Source: Clostridia bacterium
GTDB taxonomy: Bacteria > Bacillota > Clostridia > UBA1381
Reading direction: 5' to 3'
Assembly (NCBI GenBank): GCA_017415105.1
Contig: JAFQJD010000002.1
Coordinates: 43,607 to 107,606 of the forward strand
Length of the DNA stretch: 64,000 nucleotides
The notes under the pieces were generated by a model, which was not told the DNA's origin, did not search any database, and saw only the letters and a list, made by a program, of their open reading frames with translations. Made by a program: the position numbers and the translations under genes. This document shows, piece by piece, positions 8,116 through 17,083 of this stretch (position 1 is the stretch's first letter; each line of letters opens with the position of its first letter).

Positions 8116-8769
8116 ATGTTAACTGATAGATTAAATTGTATTATAAATTATGTAAACTGTGACTGTGCAGCAGATATAGGAACTGACCATGCTTATGTGG
8201 CAACTGAGCTTATACGTCTTGGGCGTGCAAAGCACGTTATTGCGGCAGATGTGAGGCAAGGCCCGCTAAATGCTGCAACAGAGAATATAAAAAAGAATAG
8301 TATGGAAAATAAAATAGAGACACGGCTCGGAAGTGGTCTGTCTGTTTTAAAGAAGGGCGAGGCTGATGCGGTTGTAATTGCAGGTATGGGCGGTGAGCTT
8401 ATATGTGAAATATTAGCCGCGGATATTGATATTGCAAAAGAAACGGTTCTTTACCTTCAGCCGATGAATGCACAGTATGAGGTAAGAAGGTTTTTAATTG
8501 AAAATAATTTCAGGATAGTAAAAGAAGATATAGTTTGTGAGGGGGAAAGGGTATATAACGTAATAATTGCAGAGAACGGAGAGCGAAAACCCTTTTTAAA
8601 AGAGATTGATTATCATCTTCCACCGTATCTTAAAGAGCACTCACTGTATGAAAAGCTTCTTAATAAGAAGAAAAGGGAATTTACAAAAATAGTAAAAGGA
8701 TTAAAGGCTTCAAAGAATTGTGATAAAGAAAAGCTTACGTATTATGAAAAGCTTCTTTCAGAGATTTAA
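8116..8769 (+). CDS. trmK: tRNA (adenine22-N1)-methyltransferase TrmK
   Basis: A 217-residue class I SAM methyltransferase that makes m1A22 in tRNA. It has the Firmicute TrmK hallmarks: DIGTDHAYVA near the N-terminus as the SAM motif, AADVRQGPLNAA, and GMGGELI. A Lys-rich C-terminal helix follows. I start at ATG 8116, because the in-frame GTG at 8086 lies inside a DnaA box. It is followed 11 nt later by the Nif3-like gene, the conserved trmK-nif3 (yqfN-yqfO) pair. Confidence 0.88.
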   Translation: MLTDRLNCIINYVNCDCAADIGTDHAYVATELIRLGRAKHVIAADVRQGPLNAATENIKKNSMENKIETRLGSGLSVLKKGEADAVVIAGMGGELICEILAADIDIAKETVLYLQPMNAQYEVRRFLIENNFRIVKEDIVCEGERVYNVIIAENGERKPFLKEIDYHLPPYLKEHSLYEKLLNKKKREFTKIVKGLKASKNCDKEKLTYYEKLLSEI

Positions 8770-8780
8770 GGAGAATAAAA

Positions 8781-9560
8781 ATGGTAAAGGTTAATGATAT
8801 AGTAAAGGAAATAGAAAAGTTTGCACCAAAGGAGCTTGCATATTCCTGGGATAACACAGGATTTATTCTGGGGGATGGAGAAAAGGAAGTAAAAAAAGTG
8901 TTTCTGACACTTGATGTATTTAAAGAAACGGTTGATGAGGCAGTAAAATCGGGTGTTGATATGATTATCTCGCATCATCCGATTTTGTTTAAGGGCATAC
9001 AGACGGTTGATTATACATCACAGCAGGGCTACATAGTTAAAGAGCTTATAAAGAATGATATTGCACTTTATTCATCACATACAAGTATGGACTGTGCAAA
9101 AGGCGGAATAAATGATGTTCTTGCGAATAAGCTTGGTATTAAAGATGTGAAAGTGATAGAAAAAAATCCTGATTTTGATGCGTGCGGTCTTGGAAGATGG
9201 GGACATATAAAAAAAGAAACTACACTTAAAGAATACGCAGAGTTTGTAAAGGAGGCACTCAATACTCCGTTTGTTCGTGTCTGCGGTGATTTAAATAAAA
9301 AAATAAAAACGGTTGCAGTCGGTGGCGGAGCTTGTGATGATCTGATACCGGACGCAATTAAAATTGGTGCTGATGTATTGGTAACGGCAGATATGAAATA
9401 TCATATAAGTGCTGAGGCTGTTGAGGACGGTATCGCTGTTATTGATGCAGGGCACTATCCTACAGAGGTTTTTGTAACTGAAATTTTTGAGGATATAATT
9501 AAGGGAATGGATGTTGAAATAATAAAGTCAACACATAAGGATGTATTTAAAATTTTATAA
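8781..9560 (+). CDS. Nif3-like dinuclear metal-centre protein (YqfO family)
   Basis: A 259-residue protein of the Nif3/GTP cyclohydrolase I type 2 family. Metal ligands are visible in SHHPILFKG (about 64-72), SHTSMDCAKGG (about 97) and the C-terminal DAGHYPTEV. It has the short form without the inserted PII-like domain seen in longer homologues such as YqfO. Biochemical role is poorly defined across the family. AAGGAG precedes the start; it is coupled to trmK and followed by rho after 15 nt. Confidence 0.85.
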   Translation: MVKVNDIVKEIEKFAPKELAYSWDNTGFILGDGEKEVKKVFLTLDVFKETVDEAVKSGVDMIISHHPILFKGIQTVDYTSQQGYIVKELIKNDIALYSSHTSMDCAKGGINDVLANKLGIKDVKVIEKNPDFDACGLGRWGHIKKETTLKEYAEFVKEALNTPFVRVCGDLNKKIKTVAVGGGACDDLIPDAIKIGADVLVTADMKYHISAEAVEDGIAVIDAGHYPTEVFVTEIFEDIIKGMDVEIIKSTHKDVFKIL

Positions 9561-9575
9561 AGAAAGGGACAGTAA

Positions 9576-10841
9576 ATGTATAGTTTTGAAGAACTTAACG
9601 AAATGACAAAAGACAAGCTTAAAGAGATTGCACAGGGGATGGAAATTGAAATAACATCAACAACAAAAAAGCTTGATATAATAAATAAAATCATTGAAAA
9701 TGAAAAAGAGAAAAAAAGCGAGAGACCTAATAACGTAACCGAAAAGACCGGTGTTCTTGAGGTTAAGGATGACGGCTACGGCTTTTTAAGATTTGAAAAT
9801 TTTACAGCATCGGCTGATGATATATATGTGTCCCCAACACAGATAAGAAGATTTAATCTCAAAACGGGTGATGAGATAACAGGTGACTGCAGAATAACGG
9901 ATGAGGAAGGAAAATCATCGCCATTATTATATGTAAAGAAAATAAATGGTGACCCGCTTGAGGTGGCATTAAAACGCCGTCCGTTTGAAAAACGTATACC
10001 GGTATTCCCTGAAGAAAAAATAAACCTTGAAAACAGCAGGGACGAATATGCAACAAGAATAATAGATCTTGTTGCACCGATAGGCAAGGGACAAAGAGGA
10101 ATGATAGTAGCTCCGCCGAAGGCAGGAAAAACTACTATAATAAAAAGTATTGCAAAAGCTATAGAAAAAAGCAATCCCGAAATAAAGCTTATAATACTTC
10201 TGATTGACGAAAGACCGGAGGAAGTAACGGATATTAAAGAATCAACAAAGAGTGAGGTTATATATTCAACCTTTGATATGCCGCCTGAAAACCATTGCAG
10301 AGTATCAGAGCTTGTATTAGAGAGGGCACAGAGACTTGTTGAGCAGGACAAGGATGTTGTAATTCTGCTTGATTCTATAACAAGGCTTGTAAGAGCATAT
10401 AACTTAACAGAGCCGGGCACAGGAAAAACACTTACCGGCGGACTTGACCCGAGTGCATTATATAAGCCGAAAAAATTCTTTGGTGCGGCACGAAACATAA
10501 AAGGTGGGGGAAGTCTTACAATAATTGCAACAGCACTGGTTGAGACGGGAAGCAGAATGGACGATGTTATATTTGAAGAGTTTAAGGGGACAGGAAATAT
10601 GGAGCTTAAGCTCGACCGTGTTCTGCAGGAGAGACGCATATTCCCGGCGATTGATGTTGTAAAATCAGGTACACGCCGCGAGGAGATGTTAATATCACCT
10701 GATGCGGTAAAGGCAGGCTGGACACTCCGACGTACAATTTCAAGGGACGGAAATGAAGGATATGTAAAAGCATTACAGCTCTTACGTGCAACGGATAAGA
10801 ACAGTGAGTTTGTTGATTTTATAAATAAACAGAACAACTGA
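9576..10841 (+). CDS. rho: Transcription termination factor Rho
   Basis: A 421-residue hexameric RNA helicase that ends transcription. It has the N-terminal Rho_N helical domain (about 1-45), the cold-shock-like RNA-binding domain (TGVLEVKDDGYGFLRF, about 60-75), Walker A APPKAGKTT, DERPEEVTD, and the Q/R-loop region GGGSLTIIATALVETGSRMD. No large insertion between the N-terminal domains is present, unlike Rho of many actinobacteria and some clostridia. GAAAGG lies ahead of the start. A 353-residue antisense reading frame over it is a codon-bias shadow. Confidence 0.96.
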   Translation: MYSFEELNEMTKDKLKEIAQGMEIEITSTTKKLDIINKIIENEKEKKSERPNNVTEKTGVLEVKDDGYGFLRFENFTASADDIYVSPTQIRRFNLKTGDEITGDCRITDEEGKSSPLLYVKKINGDPLEVALKRRPFEKRIPVFPEEKINLENSRDEYATRIIDLVAPIGKGQRGMIVAPPKAGKTTIIKSIAKAIEKSNPEIKLIILLIDERPEEVTDIKESTKSEVIYSTFDMPPENHCRVSELVLERAQRLVEQDKDVVILLDSITRLVRAYNLTEPGTGKTLTGGLDPSALYKPKKFFGAARNIKGGGSLTIIATALVETGSRMDDVIFEEFKGTGNMELKLDRVLQERRIFPAIDVVKSGTRREEMLISPDAVKAGWTLRRTISRDGNEGYVKALQLLRATDKNSEFVDFINKQNN

Positions 10842-10895
10842 TATTTTTACCCAATCTTAACCGCAGATATGATAAAATAATTACGGAGGTGGATT

Positions 10896-11960
10896 ATGAA
10901 ATCATATAGAAAAACGGTTATTTTTGATATCGTGGTGACATTCGTAATTCTTGCAGTGACATTTTTTGCAAGTCTGGTACTTAATGATTTATTTGAAGCA
11001 AATGCGCTTATACCGTCAATGTTTGTTCTTGCAGTTTTTTTGATTGCACTTTCAACTGACGGATATGTGTTAGGACTTATCTCAGCACTTTTGTGCGTGC
11101 TTGCAGACAACTATGCGTTTACTTTTCCGTATTTTGCGTTTGATTTTACTGTACAGGAAAATATAATTTCAGCAATCATAATGATTGTTATTACTCTTAC
11201 AACAAGTACCCTTACAACTAAAATAAAAAAAATAGAAGAAACAAAAATGGAAGCGGAAAAGGAAAAAATGCGTGCAGACCTGCTTCGTGCAATATCGCAT
11301 GATTTGCGGACGCCTCTTACGTCCATCTACGGTTCGAGCTCAACTGTGATTGAGAATTATGATAATCTTTCTGATAAGGACAAGATTGAAATAGTAGGCG
11401 GAATAAAAGAGGATTCGGACTGGCTCATACGAATGGTTGAAAATCTGCTGTCTATAACAAGGATAGATAACAGTAATGTAAAGCTTATAAAATCGGATGT
11501 GGTTTTAGAAGAGCTTATTGATTCGGTTCTTACGAAATTTCATAACCGATATCCCAATCAGGAAGTAAAGCTTGATATGCCGGATAAATTTATTATACTT
11601 TCGGCAGATGCTATTTTAATTGAGCAAGTGCTTGTGAATCTGCTTGAGAATGCAGTTGAGCACGCAAAGGGTATGACAGAACTCAAGCTTAACATATCCC
11701 AGGATGAAAAAAAAGTAACATTTGAGGTTATAGATAACGGATGCGGTGTTGATAAGGACAAGATAAAGAAAATTTTCCTTGGTTATTATATGTCAGAAGA
11801 AAAGCCAAAGGATACACAGAAGCATTATATGGGAATAGGTCTGTCTGTGTGCTCGGCAATTATAAAGGCACACGGCGGAACTATAACTGCTAAAAATGCA
11901 GAATCCGGCGGGATGATATTCCGATTTTCGATTGATTCGCAGGAGGTGTCGGATGAATAA
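10896..11960 (+). CDS. Sensor histidine kinase, KdpD-like membrane and kinase parts
   Basis: A 354-residue kinase. Residues 8-110 hold four hydrophobic segments of the DUF4118/KdpD type; a short coiled linker follows; the H-box is AISHDLRTPL with the phospho-His at about 135; N-box LLENAVEHA and G-boxes DNGCGVD and GIGLSV are complete. It lacks the N-terminal KdpD sensor and USP domains, so potassium sensing cannot be assumed, and no kdpFABC is in the window. GGAGG precedes the ATG. The next gene starts inside its last codons. Confidence 0.85.
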   Translation: MKSYRKTVIFDIVVTFVILAVTFFASLVLNDLFEANALIPSMFVLAVFLIALSTDGYVLGLISALLCVLADNYAFTFPYFAFDFTVQENIISAIIMIVITLTTSTLTTKIKKIEETKMEAEKEKMRADLLRAISHDLRTPLTSIYGSSSTVIENYDNLSDKDKIEIVGGIKEDSDWLIRMVENLLSITRIDNSNVKLIKSDVVLEELIDSVLTKFHNRYPNQEVKLDMPDKFIILSADAILIEQVLVNLLENAVEHAKGMTELKLNISQDEKKVTFEVIDNGCGVDKDKIKKIFLGYYMSEEKPKDTQKHYMGIGLSVCSAIIKAHGGTITAKNAESGGMIFRFSIDSQEVSDE

Positions 11961-12669
11961 CAGATACAAAATACTTATTATAGAGGACGAAGCGAATATA
12001 AGAAAATTTGTGACGGCACTGCTTGAAGCAAATGATTATAAGGTGTTACAGGCAGACTCGGTGGATTCGGGAATAATGATGTTTACATCGTATCTTCCCG
12101 ACCTTATAATTCTTGATCTGGGTTTGCCCGACCTTGACGGGACGGAGTTTTTAAAGACCATAAGAAAGGATTCTCTGGTTCCGGTTATGGTGCTTTCGGC
12201 AAGAACGAGTGAGCAGGATAAGGTAGATGCACTTGATATGGGAGCAAACGACTATGTTACAAAACCGTTTGGTTCAGCAGAGCTTCTGGCACGAATCCGA
12301 AGCATTCTGCGTGTTAACCGCAGAAGTGCAGAAACAGGCAGGCTTCCGGGCGGTAAATTTGAAACGGGTGAACTTGTAATTGACTATGATTCTAGAAAGG
12401 TGTTCCTTGACGGTGCAGAAATAAAATTCACACAGACGGAGTTTAATATAATGGCGTATCTGTCTGAGCATTTCGGAAAGGTTCTTACATATTCAGCTAT
12501 AATCCGTGATATATGGGGATTTTCAGATTCGGGCAGTATCAAGAAGCTTCAGGTTAATATGGCAAACATACGCAAGAAGCTCAACCTCAAGCCGGGAGAT
12601 AATAAATATATCTCAAACGAGCTGGGTGTAGGATACAGAATGCATGACGATAACAAAAAAGGGATGTAA
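11953..12669 (+). CDS. OmpR/KdpE-family response regulator
   Basis: A 238-residue regulator with a receiver domain (acidic pocket EDE near residue 10, phospho-Asp in LIILDLGLPD, Lys in VTKPF) and a C-terminal winged helix (about 140-230). I start at ATG 11953, which has AGGAGGT 5 nt upstream and overlaps the kinase gene by 8 nt; the upstream in-frame codons are only inside the kinase. The stop codon lies in the stem of the terminator that follows. KdpE-like by partner and domain type; targets unknown. Confidence 0.88.
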   Translation: MNNRYKILIIEDEANIRKFVTALLEANDYKVLQADSVDSGIMMFTSYLPDLIILDLGLPDLDGTEFLKTIRKDSLVPVMVLSARTSEQDKVDALDMGANDYVTKPFGSAELLARIRSILRVNRRSAETGRLPGGKFETGELVIDYDSRKVFLDGAEIKFTQTEFNIMAYLSEHFGKVLTYSAIIRDIWGFSDSGSIKKLQVNMANIRKKLNLKPGDNKYISNELGVGYRMHDDNKKGM

Positions 12670-12692
12670 AAAATGGTTTTTACATCCCTTTT
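12655..12692. terminator. Terminator after the two-component pair
   Basis: GGGATGTAAAAA-TGG-TTTTTACATCCC followed by TTTTC, with an A-run on the other side. The regulator's TAA lies in the left arm. Confidence 0.85.
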
Positions 12693-12779
12693 CATTTTCT
12701 TAACTGCATCTTTACCGTATAGGTGTTATAATTAGAATGTCGGAATTTGCGGCGAAAGATGAAGAAAGGAAATTTCAAT

Positions 12780-14534
12780 ATGGATTTTTTTGACATTTTA
12801 ACTTTGATAGGCGGACTCTGCCTGTTTCTTTTCGGAATGAATATTATGGGCGATGCACTTGAAAGACGTGCCGGAGATAAGCTGAGTGCAGTTATAGGAC
12901 GGCTTACCACAAATAAGCTTGCAGGGTTTCTTACCGGTCTTGGCGTAACGGCAGTTATTCAGAGCTCGTCTGCGACAACAGTTATGGTCGTGGGCTTTGT
13001 AAACTCCGGACTTATGTCACTCAGACAGTCAATAGGCGTTATTATGGGTGCAAATATAGGTACGACGGTAACTGCATGGATATTGAGCCTTGGCGGAATT
13101 GAGAGTAGTAACTTCTTTGTTCAGCTGTTTAAGCCGATGTCTTTTACCCCTGTTCTTGCACTTATAGGAATTGCATTCTTTATGTTTGCAAAGACGAACA
13201 AGAAAAAGGATACCGGAACAATACTTCTTGGCTTTGCGGTATTGATGTTCGGTATGGATATAATGTCGGGTGCAGTTTCGGGCTTGAGCGAAGTACCCGA
13301 GTTCCGACAGCTTTTTGTTATGTTTTCTAATCCCATATTAGGTGTTCTTGCGGGTGCAGTGCTTACTGCTATTATACAGTCAAGCTCTGCATCTGTCGGA
13401 ATACTTCAGGCACTTACAGTAACCGGTCAGATTACCTACGGTGCGGCATTCCCGATTATTATGGGACAAAATATAGGTACGTGTATAACTGCGATTCTTT
13501 CATCATTCGGTACTAATCGTAACGCAAAAAGAGTTGCTCTTGCACACCTTTCGTTTAATATTATAGGTACAATTGTGCTTATGACTGTGCTCTACATAGT
13601 AAGAGCAGTATTTGCACCGGCAATTCTTGAAGTAACAGCATCTCATTTCGGCATTGCGGTTGCACACTCGGTTTTCAATGTAATATGTACGGCAATACTT
13701 CTTCCAATGTCGGGACTGCTTGAGAAGATTGTGTGCAAGCTCGTTCCCGATAATGATAAAAAGGATACAAAAACAGAGCTTGACGAAAGACTGCTTGCTA
13801 CTCCTGCAATTGCATTGGATACCTGCCGTAAATGTGCACTTACCATGGCAAAATGTGCCGTTGGTGCACTTAAGGACAGTATATATATCCTCAAAGATTA
13901 CAAGCCTGCACTTGCAGAGGAAATAAGACAAAGAGAAGAAGAGACAGACCATTATGAGGATATTATAGGAAACTACCTCGTAAAGCTTTCATCACAGCAG
14001 ATAAACGAGAAAGAAAGTGCAGAATCGACAAGACTTTTGCATATCATAGGCGATTTTGAACGGATTTCAGACCATGCTGTACACATCCTCAAATCAGCAG
14101 AGGAACTAAGAAATAAAGAAATCAGATTTTCTGATGTAGCAGATTCAGAGATGGAGGTATTAACAAATGCTGTAGTTGAAATAACAGAGCTTGCAATGAA
14201 GGCATTTGAAGAAAACTCGCTTGATGCTGCATTTGAAATTGAACCGCTTGAGGAAATTACGGACAGATTAAAGGCAAAGCTTCGTGCAAACCACATTCTG
14301 CGTCTGCAACAGGGAGAGTGCAGTATTGAAGCCGGATTTATATGGTCAGACCTTATTACAAACCTTGAGCGTACAGCAGACCATTGTTCAAATATAGCAG
14401 GGTGTATAATAGAAACATCACATAACACTCTTAATATGCACGAGAGTCTGCGTGTTATAAAGTCTGAAAGTGAAGATTTCAAGAGCAGATTTAAATACTA
14501 TTCAGATAAATACTCATTGGAAAAGAGGGTATAA
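12780..14534 (+). CDS. Na+/phosphate cotransporter family protein with PhoU-like tail
   Basis: A 584-residue membrane protein. Two Na/Pi-II repeats carry the QSSSATT and QSSSASV motifs in an about 320-residue membrane domain with eight or more hydrophobic segments. Residues about 360-560 form a helical PhoU-like cytoplasmic domain. This is the NptA/YjbB-type architecture, implicated in sodium-coupled phosphate movement; direction is not determinable here. I start at ATG 12780, with AAAGGA about 9 nt upstream. An extended -10 (TGTTATAAT, 12725-12732) lies about 48 nt before it. Confidence 0.87.
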   Translation: MDFFDILTLIGGLCLFLFGMNIMGDALERRAGDKLSAVIGRLTTNKLAGFLTGLGVTAVIQSSSATTVMVVGFVNSGLMSLRQSIGVIMGANIGTTVTAWILSLGGIESSNFFVQLFKPMSFTPVLALIGIAFFMFAKTNKKKDTGTILLGFAVLMFGMDIMSGAVSGLSEVPEFRQLFVMFSNPILGVLAGAVLTAIIQSSSASVGILQALTVTGQITYGAAFPIIMGQNIGTCITAILSSFGTNRNAKRVALAHLSFNIIGTIVLMTVLYIVRAVFAPAILEVTASHFGIAVAHSVFNVICTAILLPMSGLLEKIVCKLVPDNDKKDTKTELDERLLATPAIALDTCRKCALTMAKCAVGALKDSIYILKDYKPALAEEIRQREEETDHYEDIIGNYLVKLSSQQINEKESAESTRLLHIIGDFERISDHAVHILKSAEELRNKEIRFSDVADSEMEVLTNAVVEITELAMKAFEENSLDAAFEIEPLEEITDRLKAKLRANHILRLQQGECSIEAGFIWSDLITNLERTADHCSNIAGCIIETSHNTLNMHESLRVIKSESEDFKSRFKYYSDKYSLEKRV

Positions 14535-14536
14535 AA

Positions 14537-14584
14537 TTGGAACTTTTGTTACAGGTAGTGCTATTGGCTGTGGGCTTTAAATAA
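14537..14584 (+). pseudogene. Truncated 15-codon remnant, possibly of a Ca2+/Na+ antiporter start
   Basis: Two bases after the Na/Pi gene, AAAGAGGG is followed by TTG and 14 hydrophobic codons (MELLLQVVLLAVGF-K) ending in TAA. The peptide resembles the first membrane segment of YrbG-type calcium/sodium antiporters, which start with a similar Leu-rich helix ending VGF. The rest of such a gene is absent before the terminator at 14610. I read it as the leftover of a deletion, but chance resemblance over 15 residues is possible. Confidence 0.3.
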
Positions 14585-14609
14585 TCTGGTAAACTACCCC
14601 CCTAATATG

Positions 14610-14650
14610 AAGAGAGTGTTGCGGTATAAAAGCAACACTCTCTTAAATTT
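14610..14650. terminator. Bidirectional terminator between nptA-like gene and araC
   Basis: AAGAGAGTGTTGC-9nt-GCAACACTCTCTT, followed by AAATTTT. It serves the rightward Na/Pi transcript and the leftward AraC gene whose stop abuts it. Confidence 0.85.
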
Positions 14651-15401
14651 TGTATGTTTTATTTTTTTTCATATATTCTGTCGGGGTGATTCCTGTTTTT
14701 TCTTTGAATACACGGCAGAAGTGATATGGATTTGAAAATCCGCAGTTTTGTGCAACGGCGTTTATTTTAATTATTCCCTCTGATAGCAAATGCTTTGCTT
14801 TTTGCAGGCGAATGTCAAGAATATATTGCTTGGGTGTGGTGTTCGTATGCTCAAGAAAAAGTTTTCGCAGATATACCTCACTTATATTACATTCCTTTGC
14901 AAGTATTTCGTTGGAAAGGGACGGATTTTGGTAGTTGTTTTCTATGTAACGTAATGCCGGTGAAATTATGCTGTCGTGACTGCTTTGCGATGTTATGCGG
15001 TGAAGCATATTATAGAAGATACTCATTGCTCTGGCATGGTTTTCACCGAAAAGAAGAAGAGATTGAAGCTGTCTGAAATCATCAACAAGGCTTTCAGCAT
15101 CATCAATCGGCAGCGAAAGAAATGTGTCACAAATCGTATTCTGACAACAGAAGTTTATAACCGGAAAAAGACCTTCTCTGTTTCCGTGAAGTTCATATGT
15201 TGCTCCCTGAGGTAGGATAATTGCGTGTTTGTTATCGGAAACAAAGCTTTTGCCGTTATGGACATAGGTTATCTGTCCGTCAGTGCAGAAAGAAAGTCCA
15301 TACCACCGTCTTCTATATATATTTTCATACCTGACCTTTACCGAATGTACCGTTATTGCGTTTATAATTTCGGTTACAACCGCATTTTTTAAGCTGTTCA
15401 T
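14643..15401 (-). CDS. AraC-family transcriptional regulator
   Basis: A 252-residue regulator with an N-terminal cupin-like sensing region (about 20-100) and a C-terminal pair of helix-turn-helix motifs (LSNEILAKECNISEVYLRKLF and INAVAQNCGFSNPYHFCRVFK, each shown here by its key residues). I chose ATG 15401 over the GTG three codons upstream. It is divergent from the SDR-AroD-quinone reductase operon, 154 nt away, and is the likely activator of it. The inducer is presumably a small organic molecule from that pathway. Confidence 0.85.
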   Translation of the reverse strand: MNSLKNAVVTEIINAITVHSVKVRYENIYRRRWYGLSFCTDGQITYVHNGKSFVSDNKHAIILPQGATYELHGNREGLFPVINFCCQNTICDTFLSLPIDDAESLVDDFRQLQSLLLFGENHARAMSIFYNMLHRITSQSSHDSIISPALRYIENNYQNPSLSNEILAKECNISEVYLRKLFLEHTNTTPKQYILDIRLQKAKHLLSEGIIKINAVAQNCGFSNPYHFCRVFKEKTGITPTEYMKKNKTYKI

Positions 15402-15499
15402 AATTATCACCCATGGTAATTATATCATTTTTAGCAAATAAAATCAATAAAAACAGCATAAAAAGTATCAAAAACATCAATATATTATCGTTTTACACA

Positions 15500-15528
15500 T
15501 TGAAAAAGCCTGAAAACGGGAGTATAAT
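15500..15528 (+). promoter_or_regulatory. Promoter of the SDR/AroD-like operon
   Basis: TTGAAA (15500-15505), 17-nt spacer, TATAAT (15523-15528), 27 nt before the start codon, in the gap shared with the divergent AraC regulator. Confidence 0.75.
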
Positions 15529-15555
15529 GAAGAAAAAACATTAGGATGTGAAAAA

Positions 15556-16326
15556 ATGGATTTTGCAGGAAAAACAGCGATAGCTACAGGTGCCGCATCG
15601 GGTATGGGACTTCTTTTTGCCGAGAATTTTGCAGAGCTTGGCGGAAACATAGTTATGTGCGATGTGAACGAGACGGTGCTTAATGAAAAAGTAAATGAAA
15701 TAAACGCAAAGGGCAATGGTAAGGCAATCGGCGTAATATGCGACGTGCGTGACTATAATGCCGTTTGCAATGCAAGAGACAAAGCAGTTGAGGTATTCGG
15801 AAGCATAGATGTTATGTGCAATTTTGCTGGAGGTACAGCTGTGCGTATGCAAAAGGTTGACAAAGAGAAGCATCCGGAGTTTCCCGATGTTCCGATTGAT
15901 GTGTATGACTGGGGTATTGATGTTAATCTGAAAGGTCCTTTCTATTTTGCTCATGCTGTCTTGAAGCGGATGCGAGAGCAAAAAAGCGGGCTTATTATAA
16001 ACATAGGCTCAATCACAGGACAGGAAGGTGACGGATACGGAATGGATTATCCCACATCAAAAGCAGGGCTTATGTTTGGACTGACAAAATCCATTGCACA
16101 GTACGGTGCTAAATATGGAATACGTTGCGTATGTGTATCACCTGGGCCTGTACTTACAAGAGCTGCTATGGCGAATATGAAAACCCTTTTGGGGCGTGCC
16201 GCCGACCCACAGGAGATAATAGACCTGATTTTGTTTATAGCATCAGAAAAGGGTCAATTCATAAACGGTGAAAATATAATGATAGACGGCGGAAGAAACT
16301 CCGCTCCGAGGGATTGTGAAATATGA
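15556..16326 (+). CDS. SDR-family oxidoreductase, catabolic type
   Basis: A 256-residue classical SDR: TGAASGMG (about 11-18), CDV after beta-3, NFAGG, catalytic GSITG...YPTSK. The C-terminal GENIMIDGG motif is typical. A relatively long loop after the NxAG motif (HPEFPDVPIDVYDWG) resembles sugar-acid and polyol dehydrogenases. First gene of a three-gene operon; overlaps the next gene by 4 nt. Substrate unknown; context with an AroD-like protein suggests a cyclic or polyhydroxy acid. Confidence 0.82.
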   Translation: MDFAGKTAIATGAASGMGLLFAENFAELGGNIVMCDVNETVLNEKVNEINAKGNGKAIGVICDVRDYNAVCNARDKAVEVFGSIDVMCNFAGGTAVRMQKVDKEKHPEFPDVPIDVYDWGIDVNLKGPFYFAHAVLKRMREQKSGLIINIGSITGQEGDGYGMDYPTSKAGLMFGLTKSIAQYGAKYGIRCVCVSPGPVLTRAAMANMKTLLGRAADPQEIIDLILFIASEKGQFINGENIMIDGGRNSAPRDCEI

Positions 16327-17072
16327 AGAGAACATTTTTAAACCATGAAAAAGCTCTGCTCACCACAATGGTGCAGGCAGATAATCCGGCAAGAATAAAG
16401 GAGCTTATTGATAAGTCGGTTCCGGAGGGTGCAGAAGCTTTCGGTATGCAGTTTGAGAAAATGAAGCCCGAACACAGAAAGTCCGAAGTGTATAAGGAGC
16501 TTTTTACATATACAGACAAACCGATATATGTAACAAATTATCTGACATTTGAAAATGAGAACAAAACATATGACGAGCTTGCAGAAGAAATGCTTGAGCT
16601 TGCAGAATGCGGTGCGACACTTTGTGACATTATGGGTGACTACTATGACAAACAGCCCGATGAATTGGCAAAGGATGAGGGTGCAATAAAGAAGCAGATG
16701 GAGCTGATTGAAAAGCTTCATAAAAAGGGTGTAGAGGTTCTGCTGTCCTCGCACGTACTGAAATTCATACCGGCAGAACGGGTACTTGAAATTGCAAAGG
16801 AGCACGAAAGACGCGGTGCTGATATTTGTAAAATTGTAACGGGTGCAGATACAATGGAGGAACAGATAGAAAATCTGCGGATTGTAAATCTTCTTAAAGA
16901 AAATTTGAATATTCCGTTTTTGTTCCTTAGCAGCGGAGAATGTCAGATACTCCGTAGAATTGGCGGTGAGCTTGGCTGTTCAATGTATCTTTGTGTGCAC
17001 GAGCACGACGAGTTTGCAACAGATGTTCAGCCGTTACTTAAAAATGTAAAAGCGATAAGAGATAATATGTAA
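16323..17072 (+). CDS. Type I 3-dehydroquinate dehydratase-like protein
   Basis: A 249-residue TIM-barrel protein resembling class I DHQ dehydratase (AroD). Recognisable parts are a candidate Schiff-base Lys in ICKIVTGAD (about residue 178), a catalytic-type His in LSSHVLKF (about 143) and the ending segment FLFLSSGECQILRRIGGELG. The surrounding residues differ from biosynthetic AroD, and no other shikimate gene is near, so it may act on a quinate-like or other hydroxy-acid substrate in catabolism. It is translationally coupled to the SDR and 11 nt before the quinone reductase. Confidence 0.65.
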   Translation: MKRTFLNHEKALLTTMVQADNPARIKELIDKSVPEGAEAFGMQFEKMKPEHRKSEVYKELFTYTDKPIYVTNYLTFENENKTYDELAEEMLELAECGATLCDIMGDYYDKQPDELAKDEGAIKKQMELIEKLHKKGVEVLLSSHVLKFIPAERVLEIAKEHERRGADICKIVTGADTMEEQIENLRIVNLLKENLNIPFLFLSSGECQILRRIGGELGCSMYLCVHEHDEFATDVQPLLKNVKAIRDNM

Positions 17073-17083
17073 GGAGGATAAAT

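Noticed and set aside
9776..10837. 353-codon open frame antisense to rho
   Set aside because: It mirrors the rho codons, has no ribosome site, no recognisable domain and Ser/Phe-rich composition typical of an antisense shadow.
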